A DNA stretch of 64,000 nt, from contig NZ_JASKMS010000029.1 in assembly GCF_030124145.1 (NCBI RefSeq), positions 1-64,000 of the forward strand. Direction: 5' to 3'. Below are positions 51,677-59,126 of the stretch, piece by piece. A model generated the notes under the pieces. It did no database searches and was not told the DNA's origin. It was given only the letters and a program-made list of their open reading frames with translations. The DNA comes from Streptomyces sp. 378. Its GTDB lineage: Bacteria > Actinomycetota > Actinomycetes > Streptomycetales > Streptomycetaceae. Position numbers and translations under genes: made by a program. The number at the start of each line of letters is the position of its first letter. The stretch's first letter is position 1.

Positions 51677-53031
51677 CCCAGCACCTGCTTGCCCTTGGCG
51701 ATCTGGTCGTTCATCTGCGAGTTCAGCTTGTCCGCCACCTTGCCGGCCGAGGCGCCCGACTTGACCATCTGGGGCAGCACCTGGTTGAGCGTCGCGTCCA
51801 GGGCGGCCAGCTGGACGTACGGGGTGAACGTGAGCACCTTGAAGTAGTCGAGCTCCTGCTGCTGCACTTCGAACGCCTGCTTCTGGAAGGCGGTGCCCTG
51901 GGGCATCTGCGGGCGCAGGGACTTCAGCGTCGGGATGCCCCAGCCGCTGCTCGCCCGGTCCTTGGCGGGCTGTCCGCCGAAGTACCACTCGAAGAACTTC
52001 CAGGCCGCGTCCTTGTTCTTGGCGCCCGTGGGGATCCAGTAGCCGGTGGCGCTGAAGCAGGGGCTGATGCGGGAGCTTCCGAGCTGCGGTGCGGGAGCGA
52101 ACCTGGACACCTTGGCGGCCTTGGGGTCGCCGCCTATCGCTCCGCCGAACCAGTAGCCGTCGCAGGCGATGGCCATCCGGTTGGCCTGGTAGGTGGGCCA
52201 GTCCCAGCCGTCCGGGTTGGGGTTGACGACGTTGGGGCCGATGTCGGCCTTGGTGTACTCCAGGAGCCACCTCAGCGCCTTGAGCGCCTCGGGGGAGGAG
52301 AAGTCGACCGTGGCCAGATCCTCGGCGAACACACTGCCGCCGGCCGACGCGGTCATGCCCATGAGCTGGGAGAAGTTGCCGAGTCCGGTCGCGTTGAGCC
52401 CGTACACCTTGACCTTGCCGAGCCGGCGCTTGACCAGTTGCTTGCCGAGGTCCAGCCACTCGTCGTAGGACAGCGGCTCGGTGGCGCTCGGGTGGTCCAG
52501 CTTCGCGGCGTCGAACAGGTCGGTGCGGTACCAGAACATCTGGTCCTGCGAGTAGTCCTTCGCCATGCCGTAGCGGGGGCCCGCGCCCTGCCGGTGGCCG
52601 TCGTAGCGCCACACGTCGTTGACCGGGTCGAGGTCGGAGGGCTTGAGGACCGAACTCTTGGCGAAGTACGGGTCCAGGTTCTCCATCAGCCCGCGGGCGG
52701 CGAAGTAGGGAGTCTCCACGGCGCCCAGGCCGCGCACGAGGTCCGGCGGGTTCTTGGCCGCCAGCATGGCGTTCAGCTTGGTGTCGTCGGAGCTGATGAG
52801 CCGGATCTTGATCCCCAGGGCCTGCTCGGCGGCCTGGATGGTCTTCTTGTCCAGCTCGTTGTCCTGCGACATCACGGTGAGCGTCGTCTTGGAGCTTCCT
52901 CCGCCACCGCTGCTCGAACCGTCGTCGACCGTCGCGGCGCAGGCGGACAGTGCGGAGGCGCCGAGCGCGGCACCGGCGGAGACGGCGAGGAAGCGCCGTC
53001 TGTCGAGAGAGGTCGTCGTCGACATGGGCAT
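51673..53031 (-). CDS. Sugar-binding lipoprotein of ABC importer
   Basis: A 452-residue extracellular solute-binding protein of family 1. A Tat-type signal with lipobox (LDRRRFLAVSAGAALGASAL followed by SAC) is followed by an Ser/Gly linker and the binding domain (TLTVMSQDNELDKKTIQAAE). It contains many aromatic residues suited to oligosaccharides. First gene of the leftward operon, transcribed from the divergent control region. The ATG at 53031 has AAAGG nine bases before it. Confidence 0.9.
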   Translation of the reverse strand: MPMSTTTSLDRRRFLAVSAGAALGASALSACAATVDDGSSSGGGGSSKTTLTVMSQDNELDKKTIQAAEQALGIKIRLISSDDTKLNAMLAAKNPPDLVRGLGAVETPYFAARGLMENLDPYFAKSSVLKPSDLDPVNDVWRYDGHRQGAGPRYGMAKDYSQDQMFWYRTDLFDAAKLDHPSATEPLSYDEWLDLGKQLVKRRLGKVKVYGLNATGLGNFSQLMGMTASAGGSVFAEDLATVDFSSPEALKALRWLLEYTKADIGPNVVNPNPDGWDWPTYQANRMAIACDGYWFGGAIGGDPKAAKVSRFAPAPQLGSSRISPCFSATGYWIPTGAKNKDAAWKFFEWYFGGQPAKDRASSGWGIPTLKSLRPQMPQGTAFQKQAFEVQQQELDYFKVLTFTPYVQLAALDATLNQVLPQMVKSGASAGKVADKLNSQMNDQIAKGKQVLG

Positions 53032-53299
53032 GCTGATGGGCCTTTCGTGCGGGACGTACGCGGGTGCGGGACGTACGACGGCTGCGGAACGTACGACGGG
53101 TGCGTGGCGGCATGAGGGGCTGCCGCCGGGAAGAGAACGGAGAGCACGGCGGCCGGTGGGACACCGGCGCGCTCGGCGGTGGTGCGAGATGCCCTTGACC
53201 GGGCGCATCCGTCTTTCGTCGACGGGTGCGCGCACCGGTGTCATGGGGCCGCGGAGTGCGACGGTGGTCGCGTCCGCGGTGAACCCCGGGGCGGCTCCT

Positions 53300-53332
53300 C
53301 GGCCACAGCTGACTCCACATCAGCTGTGGCCG
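53300..53332. promoter_or_regulatory. Perfect hairpin in the transporter operon leader
   Basis: CGGCCACAGCTGA (53300-53312) and TCAGCTGTGGCCG (53320-53332) form a 13-base perfect stem with a seven-base loop, about 100 bases downstream of the predicted leftward start and 270 before the binding-protein gene. It may attenuate or stabilise the transcript. Confidence 0.5.
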
Positions 53333-53411
53333 ACATCAGGATGCAGTCGGTATGTTCCGGTCTCTAGGGCTCTGCTCAGACTTGTCGCTTATTTCCGTCT
53401 GAGGAAACCGG

Positions 53412-53460
53412 TTGACTGAAACTTTCGCGAACGTTAGGTTGCGTCGCCAGAAGGTGTCAA
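53412..53460. promoter_or_regulatory. Divergent promoters sharing one LacI-type operator
   Basis: Rightward: TTGACT (53412-53417), 17 bases, TAGGTT (53435-53440) towards the LacI gene. Leftward: TTGACA (complement of 53455-53460), 18 bases, TAACGT (complement of 53431-53436) towards the transporter operon. The 16-base dyad AACTTTCGCGAACGTT (53420-53435; only one mismatched pair) lies in the rightward spacer and at the leftward -10/start. One repressor bound there would shut both. Confidence 0.7.
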
Positions 53461-53530
53461 GAGGTTGTAATGAGTCACCCTCGGCCCGTGGCAGCGGTCC
53501 AGGACAACACTCATCGGAGAGGGGGAACAC

Positions 53531-54571
53531 GTGCCGGAACAACCCGTCAGGGCCAGGCTCGTGGACGTGGCACACGCGGCCGGCGTCTCCAAGGCCACCG
53601 TGTCCAAGGTGCTCAACGGCCGGCAGGACCTGTCCGTGCGGCCGGAGACCCGCCGACGTGTCCACGAGGCCGCCGAGGCGCTCGGCTACCGGCCGCACTC
53701 CGGGGCACGGGCCCTGGCCGGTGCCAGCACCCACGCACTGGCCCTGCTGGTCCCCGCCCTCGGCAACCCCACGTACGTCACCATCGCCCGCGGCGCCTAC
53801 CAGCGGGCCCGCGAGCTGGGCTATCTCTCCCTGCTGGCCGAGGACTTCGACGGGCAGGAAGCCGACGAGTCCTTCAACGACCTGGTGCAGGAGGGCAGGG
53901 TCGACGGACTGCTCATCGCCTCGGCCCGCCCCGGTCACCCTCTCCTGGACGCCCTGAACCGCAGCGCGGTCCCCCACGTCTTCCTCAACCGCTCGGTCGA
54001 GGGCTCCGGACGCAACGTCACCATGGACGTCGCCCGCTCCAGCGTGACCGCGCTCGACCACCTGCACGGCCTCGGGCACCGCACGGTCGGCCATATCGCG
54101 GGTCCCTCCGGGATCACCCCCAGCGAGGTCCGCAAGGAGGCGTTCCTGCGCCACGCCGGCACACTGGGACTGGACGCGGCTCCGGTCGCGTCCGGCGACT
54201 TCACCGAGGACGGGGGCGGCTCGGCCGCGCGGGAACTGCTGAGCGGGGGCGGGCATCCGCCGGTCACCGCCCTGTACACCAGCTCGCTCGCCCAGGCGAT
54301 AGGCGCCATGGCCGCGATCAGGGACCTCGGCCTCCGCATCCCGGAGGACGTCTCCGTGGTCGGCAACGACGACCTGCCCGTGGCCGCGCACCTCCATCCT
54401 CCGCTGACCACCGTCGCGATGCCCCTGTACGAGCTGGGGACAGCCGCCGTGGACGCCCTGGTGGCCACCATCGAGGGCAGGACGGTGGGAGACGTCCTCG
54501 TACCGACCGAGCCGCAGCTGGTGCTGCGCGGCTCCACGGCCAGACCGGCAGACCCGGGAGGAACGCCATGA
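53531..54571 (+). CDS. LacI family transcriptional regulator
   Basis: A 346-residue LacI/GalR repressor: helix-turn-helix VRARLVDVAHAAGVSKATVS, hinge region VHEAAEALGYRPHSGARALA, and a periplasmic-binding-protein-like sensor with DGLLIASARPGHPLLDAL and ISVVGNDD-like VSVVGNDDLPVAAH. The GTG start follows GGAGAGGGGG. It almost certainly binds the dyad at 53420-53435 and senses a sugar or pathway intermediate. Its stop overlaps the SDR start (ATGA), so regulator and enzyme are made together. Confidence 0.9.
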   Translation: MPEQPVRARLVDVAHAAGVSKATVSKVLNGRQDLSVRPETRRRVHEAAEALGYRPHSGARALAGASTHALALLVPALGNPTYVTIARGAYQRARELGYLSLLAEDFDGQEADESFNDLVQEGRVDGLLIASARPGHPLLDALNRSAVPHVFLNRSVEGSGRNVTMDVARSSVTALDHLHGLGHRTVGHIAGPSGITPSEVRKEAFLRHAGTLGLDAAPVASGDFTEDGGGSAARELLSGGGHPPVTALYTSSLAQAIGAMAAIRDLGLRIPEDVSVVGNDDLPVAAHLHPPLTTVAMPLYELGTAAVDALVATIEGRTVGDVLVPTEPQLVLRGSTARPADPGGTP

Positions 54572-55338
54572 CCCTCGCCGCCGCGGCACCGGCACGTTTC
54601 ACCGGCCGGACGGCCCTGCTCACCGCGGCCGGCTCCGGCATCGGGGCGGCCACCGCCCGCCGGCTGGCGGCGGAGGGAGCGTCCGTCCTCGTCACCGACG
54701 TGGACGCCAAGGCCGCCCATGGCGTGGCCGAGGAGATCCGCGCGGGGGGAGGGCGGGCACAGGACCGGCTCCTCGACGTCACCTCGCCGGGTCAGTGGGC
54801 CGCGGCCGTCGCCGAGGCCGAGTCCTGGACCGGACGCCTCGACGTGCTCCACCTCAACGCCGGCCGCAACCTGCCCGGAGCGGCCCACGAACTCGACGAC
54901 ACCGCCTGGCACGACCAGCTGCGGCTCGGCCTCGACTCCGTCTTCTACGGCGTCCGGGCCGCGGTGCCCCTCCTCAGGACGGCCGGCGGCGCGGTGGTGA
55001 TCACCTCCTCGGTGCACGCGGCGATCGGCTTCAAGGGCTTCCCCGCGTACGCGGCCGCCAAGGGCGGGATCGACGCCCTCGTACGCCAGCTGGCCGTCGA
55101 GTACGCAGGACAGATCAGGTTCAACGCCATCCTGCCCGGAGCCGTGGTCACCGCCCTGTGGGCCGAGACACCCCCCGAGTACAAGGCGCAGACCGTCGCG
55201 CGCACCCCGATCGGCAGACTCGGCGCCCCGGAGGACATCGCCGCCGCCGTGGCCTTCCTCGCCTCCGAGGACGCCTCCTTCATCACCGGCCAGAACCTCC
55301 TCGTGGACGGTGGCCGCAGCATCAGCTCCCAGGAATAG
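54568..55338 (+). CDS. SDR dehydrogenase, probable galactose (sugar) dehydrogenase
   Basis: A 256-residue classical short-chain dehydrogenase. The cofactor turn is TAAGSGIGAATARRL, Asp after the second strand (VTDVDA) suggests NAD, and the active site has SSVHAAIGFKGFPAYAAAKG with Ser, Tyr and Lys. It ends FITGQNLLVDGGRS. Translationally coupled to the LacI gene and followed by dgoD, so it most likely oxidises D-galactose or a similar aldose to the lactone. The substrate is inferred. Confidence 0.85.
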   Translation: MTLAAAAPARFTGRTALLTAAGSGIGAATARRLAAEGASVLVTDVDAKAAHGVAEEIRAGGGRAQDRLLDVTSPGQWAAAVAEAESWTGRLDVLHLNAGRNLPGAAHELDDTAWHDQLRLGLDSVFYGVRAAVPLLRTAGGAVVITSSVHAAIGFKGFPAYAAAKGGIDALVRQLAVEYAGQIRFNAILPGAVVTALWAETPPEYKAQTVARTPIGRLGAPEDIAAAVAFLASEDASFITGQNLLVDGGRSISSQE

Positions 55339-55537
55339 GCCGCCGCGCCTTGCCCCGCCCCGGGCGATCGCAGCGCCGACCGCGCACCCGGACAGCGGCC
55401 CCTCCGCACACCAACGCCCTCTCTCCTCCACCGGGCGGGCAGCTCCCCGAGCCCGCTCCGGCCACGACCGACTCACCGCCACCAAGCCCCGGCCCGACGC
55501 CAGGCCGTACACCGCGCAGGACCCGGAGGTCCACCCC

Positions 55538-56683
55538 ATGAAGATCACTGGATACGAGCTCTTCCTCGTCGAGCCGCGCTGGCTCTTCCTGCGCGTCGAC
55601 ACCGACGAGGGCATCTCCGGCTGGGGCGAGCCGATAGTCGAGGGCAAGGCCCACACCGTCGCCCGCTGTGTCGAGGAGATGTTCGACTACCTGGTCGGCC
55701 AGGACCCGGCCAGGATCGAGGAGCACTGGCAGGTGCTCGCCAAGAGCGGCTTCTATCGCGGCGGCGTCGTCCTGAGCAGCGCCCTCGCCGGAATCGACCA
55801 GGCCCTGTGGGACATCGCGGGCAAGACCCATGACGTCCCGGTCCACCAGCTCCTCGGCGGCCACGTGCGCGACCGGGTACGCGTCTACGGCTGGGTCGGC
55901 GGCGAAACCCCCGAGGAACTGGCCGAGTCGGCCGCCGAGCAGGTCGCCAAGGGCATGACGGCCGTCAAGCTGAACCCCTGCGGCCAACTGGAGCCGCTCG
56001 GCACACCCGCCGCGATCAACGCCATCGTGGACGGGGTGAGCGCGGTCCGCGAGGCCATCGGGCCGGAGCGCGACCTGGCCCTGGACTTCCACGGCCGGTT
56101 CAGCGGGGCGATGTCCCGCCGCGTCCTGCCCTTCCTGGAGCCGCTCCTGCCACTCTTCGTCGAAGAACCCGTACTGCCGGAGTTCTCCCAGGACCTCGGG
56201 GACGTGGTGCGCTCCACCTCCATCCCCATCGCCACCGGCGAACGGCTGTACTCCCGCTGGGACTTCCGCTCGGTGCTCTCCGACGGCATCGCCGTGGCCC
56301 AGCCCGACATCAGCCACGCCGGCGGAATCTCCGAGACCCGCCGGATCGCCGCGATGGCCGAGGCGTACGACGTCCTGGTGGCACCGCACTGCCCGCTCGG
56401 CCCGATCGCCCTCGCGGCCAGCCTGCAACTCGACTTCGCGATCCCCAACTTCCTCATCCAGGAACAGGCGCTGGGCATCGGCTACGGCGACAGCAGCGGA
56501 CTGCTGGACTACCTCGCCGACACCACGCCCTTCACGTTCCGCGACGGCTACATCGACCGCCCCACGGCCCCCGGCCTCGGCATCACCATCGACGAGGACG
56601 CCGTCCGTGCCGCCGCCGAACGAGGCCACCGCTGGCGCAACCCGGTCTGGCGCAACACGGACGGTTCACTGGCCTCCTGGTAG
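55538..56683 (+). CDS. dgoD: D-galactonate dehydratase
   Basis: A 381-residue enolase-superfamily enzyme that closely resembles E. coli DgoD (382 residues) along its length: GWGEPIVEGKAHTVARCVEE, GFYRGGVVLSSALAGIDQAL, LDFHGRFS, APHCPLGPIALAASLQLDF. The magnesium ligands fall at Asp183, Glu209 and Glu235, with the catalytic His185 and His284, at nearly the same numbers as in E. coli. It dehydrates D-galactonate to 2-keto-3-deoxygalactonate. GGAGG lies eight bases before the ATG. Third gene of the rightward unit. Confidence 0.92.
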   Translation: MKITGYELFLVEPRWLFLRVDTDEGISGWGEPIVEGKAHTVARCVEEMFDYLVGQDPARIEEHWQVLAKSGFYRGGVVLSSALAGIDQALWDIAGKTHDVPVHQLLGGHVRDRVRVYGWVGGETPEELAESAAEQVAKGMTAVKLNPCGQLEPLGTPAAINAIVDGVSAVREAIGPERDLALDFHGRFSGAMSRRVLPFLEPLLPLFVEEPVLPEFSQDLGDVVRSTSIPIATGERLYSRWDFRSVLSDGIAVAQPDISHAGGISETRRIAAMAEAYDVLVAPHCPLGPIALAASLQLDFAIPNFLIQEQALGIGYGDSSGLLDYLADTTPFTFRDGYIDRPTAPGLGITIDEDAVRAAAERGHRWRNPVWRNTDGSLASW

Positions 56684-57070
56684 CCGGTGGCAGGGTCCGG
56701 CCCCGGCGCCGTCCCTCCAGCACCCAACGGATGGGCGGCGTCCGCCGGGCGGCTGGCGCATGGCCCCAACGGCGACGCCCGCATCGGCCACCACAACAGC
56801 CACGAAACCGAGGTTGCCCCGGCCTGGCTCGCAGCGGCTTGGAGGCCGACGGGATCGGTCGGCATCCACCTCGGCGCGCAGGTAAGCCCGCCGCCCCACG
56901 GCTGCCTCGCGCAGCCTGACCTTCCTCCGCCGAGCAGCGTCACCTGCGCACTGGTTCAGGTCGGATCGGCGGGGCAGCAACGCTGGGTCAGCTGCCCAGC
57001 CGGCCTGGTGTTCGGTGGACGGCTGGCTGCGTCAATGGGCATTGCCTGCACGGTCGCTGCCGGCGACGAC
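56684..57070. other. Gene-free stretch after dgoD
   Basis: No convincing coding sequence. Several short reading frames are open on both strands, but none resembles a family that I know. It separates the carbohydrate cluster from the decayed ABC ATPase gene and may hold the right edge of the inserted segment. Confidence 0.4.
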
Positions 57071-57725
57071 TTAGGCGTAGCCGCCCGCCTCTTCCAGATC
57101 CCGCGAGGATCCGAGGAAGACCATGCGGGATGTACAGAGGACGAGCGCGCTGTCGCAGCAGGCGTGCACGTCCTCCATGAGGTGGGTGGCCAGGACCACG
57201 GTCGTGGTGGCGCTCAACTGCCGGAGCAAGGCGTGGAAGCGGTCCCGCTCGGCCGGATCGAGGCCGGTGGTGGGCTCGCCGAGCGGAAGCAGCTGAGGGT
57301 TGTTCACCAGGGCTTGGGCGATCCCGACCCGGCGTCGCATTCCGCCGGAGAGGGTGCGGTACTCGGCGTCCATCCGTGGGGTCAGGCCGACTTGGTCGAC
57401 GACACGTTCCACCACGTCGAGAGCGCCACGGTTCGGCATGTCCTTGAGCCAGGCGGCGTAGCTGACGCACTCCCGTACCGTGAAGCCCCGGAAGAACGTC
57501 TGCGGTAGGTAGCCGAGGCGGCGGCGGATCTCCAGGCGTTCGGCGGGACGCCGGGGATCGCGTCCCAGCAGCTTCAGTTCCCCCTCCACCACTGCTGCCG
57601 CCGTGGACAGTACGCGTAACAGGGAACTCTTCCTGCTCCGTTGGGGCCGAGCAGGGCGTGGACGCCGTGCCCAGGTCCAGATCGAGGCTGTCCACGGCGG
57701 TGGTGCGGTGGTGTCGAACGGTCAA
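57071..57725 (-). pseudogene. Decayed ABC transporter ATPase gene
   Basis: Pieces of one ABC ATPase lie in three frames: LTVRHHRTTAVDSLDLDLG, then GVHALLGPNGAG, then VEGELKLLGRDPRRPAERLE to the end. Two single-base deletions explain this; the second removes a base of the Walker A Lys codon (GGA AAG AGT has become GGA AGA GTT). The signature LSGGMRRRVGIAQAL and switch His are present, but Walker B reads LPLGEP, with Gly for the essential Asp. It also stops early, after about 220 residues. No permease gene follows. Confidence 0.8.
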
Positions 57726-57740
57726 TCGGGGGGGCGCTGA

Positions 57741-58049
57741 TCACCGGGACCTGGCAGCTCGCGGAATGGGCAGGGCCACCGGATGGTCGTGCAACTCGGC
57801 CGCGGCGGTGAGCACCGGAAGGCCGACGGCGGGCAGCAGGGCGGTCGTGACCGCCTGGCCGCGGACCGTTGCGTCGGTGACGGTGAACAGGGCGAGCAGA
57901 GCGGCGAGACCGCCGGTGACGGCACCCGCGAGGGAATGCCCGGCGAGGCCGCACACGGTGACCGCGAGCGCGACGCCGAGCACGGCACGCGCGCCGAACC
58001 GCAACCGCGTCCGCCCCGGATCCGGAGCCATGAACACCCTCTTCAGCAC
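57741..58049 (-). pseudogene. N-terminal fragment of a FUSC family membrane protein
   Basis: Codons 1-90 (VLKRVFMAPDPGRTRLRFGA, GAVTGGLAALLALFTVTDAT, TTALLPAVGLPVLTAAAELH) align with the start of the intact FUSC gene at 38668. Similarity ends near 57780 and a stop follows at 57741. The remaining 400 or so residues are missing here, whereas the last 205 codons of a FUSC gene lie at 36312-36925 on the same strand. Confidence 0.8.
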
Positions 58050-58247
58050 CGCTTACCGCCCCCTTCTCGACGCCGGGCATGAGTACGCATGAAAAAGGCG
58101 CCGCGGGGTCCGCAGCGCCATCGACTCCCCCATATGAGTATCTCGGAGGCCACTGGCTCAACCGACTGCTTCTAGACTGGTCCATTGGTACTGCCGGCGC
58201 GGCTGAGGTACGGCCGCGGCAGAGCCAACGGACGAGGAGGACGCGCC

Positions 58248-58724
58248 ATGCCCGTGGACGAGCTCGACACCCGCATCCTGCGGTTGCTGCTGAAGCAGCC
58301 GGGCACCAGCGTGCGCGAGTACGCCCGGATCCTCGGCGTGGCGCGGGGCACCCTGCAGGCCCGGCTCGACCGGCTGGAGCGCGACGGCGTGATCACCGGC
58401 ACGGCAGCGACCCTCTCCCCCGCCGCACTCGGGCATCCGGTGCTCGCGTTCGTGCACATCGAGGTCACCCAGGGCCATCTCGACGAGGTGGGTGACGCGC
58501 TGGCGGCGGTACCGGAGATCGTGGAGGCCTTCTCGATCACCGGTGGCGGGGATCTGCTGGCCCGGGTGGTGGCGCGGGACAACGCGCACCTGGAGGACCT
58601 CGTCCAGAAGCTGATCAGCATGCCCGGGGTGGTGCGCACCCGGACCGAGGTCGCCCTGCGCGAACGCGTCTCCCACCGGATGCTGCCGTTGGTGGAGTCG
58701 ATCGGGCGGTCGGCCCGCGGATGA
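58248..58724 (+). CDS. Lrp/AsnC family transcriptional regulator
   Basis: A 158-residue Lrp-type regulator: N-terminal helix-turn-helix (LDTRILRLLLKQPGTSVREY, LGVARGTLQARLDRLERDGV) and a RAM ligand domain (VLAFVHIEVTQGHLDEVGDA, AFSITGGGDLLARVVARDNA). GAGGAGG precedes the ATG. Members respond to amino acids. It overlaps a HAD fragment at its stop (ATGA). Confidence 0.9.
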   Translation: MPVDELDTRILRLLLKQPGTSVREYARILGVARGTLQARLDRLERDGVITGTAATLSPAALGHPVLAFVHIEVTQGHLDEVGDALAAVPEIVEAFSITGGGDLLARVVARDNAHLEDLVQKLISMPGVVRTRTEVALRERVSHRMLPLVESIGRSARG

Positions 58725-59002
58725 TCTTCGCCATCGCGGCGGTGCCGGCCGGAACCGGGCTGGACGCGCATCTGTCCACCGTCGTCTCCGCCGACGAGGT
58801 CGCGCACGCCAAGCCCACTCCCGGCATCTTCCTGGAGGCGGCCCGCCGGCTGGGAGCGTCCCCCTCCGACCGCGTCGTACCGGAGGACGTGGCTCCGGGC
58901 GTCGCCGCCGCGCACGCGGCGGGCATGCGGCGCATCGCGATCCCGTACGTCCCGGCGCGGGCCGCGTACGACTGGCTCGTGAGCCGGGCCCCACTCTCCT
59001 GA
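58721..59002 (+). pseudogene. C-terminal fragment of a HAD hydrolase
   Basis: Ninety-three codons matching the end of a beta-phosphoglucomutase-type HAD enzyme: VVSADEVAHAKPTPGIFLEA holds the motif III Lys and PEDVAPGVAAAHAAGMRRIA is motif IV. Motifs I and II are missing, so it cannot be a phosphatase. The first residues come from readthrough of the Lrp end region. It is a deletion remnant that happens to be in an ATGA overlap with the Lrp gene. Confidence 0.7.
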
Positions 59003-59021
59003 AGTCACCTCGCCCGACCCG

Positions 59022-59085
59022 TTGACGCTCCCCCGTCCCATCCCTAGGGTCTGGTCGATCATCCGCACAGCGTTCGAAATTTCGA
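59022..59085 (+). promoter_or_regulatory. GH127 promoter with downstream palindrome TCGAAATTTCGA
   Basis: TTGACG (59022-59027) and TAGGGT (59045-59050) are 17 bases apart and point to the GH127 gene. The 12-base palindrome TCGAAATTTCGA (59074-59085) lies about 17-28 bases past the expected start, as a road-block operator would. CGAAA/TTTCG motifs occur before other streptomycete hemicellulase genes. Confidence 0.55.
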
Positions 59086-59126
59086 CATCACTAGTCAGAG
59101 CATCGTGGACCCGTGGAGGAGCACCC

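Noticed and set aside
50705..53320. A very long minus-strand frame across the transporter genes in a different register
   Set aside because: Its sequence is Arg/Pro-rich shadow coding of the binding-protein gene; only the part from 51676 on is the real permease.
53470..53530. Upstream extension of the LacI reading region
   Set aside because: The other open frame is out of register with the LacI domain; GTG 53531 has a strong ribosome site and starts at the helix-turn-helix.
58170..58192. TCTAGACTGGTCCA region before the Lrp gene as a DasR site
   Set aside because: It contains only half of the DasR palindrome; the second arm does not match.
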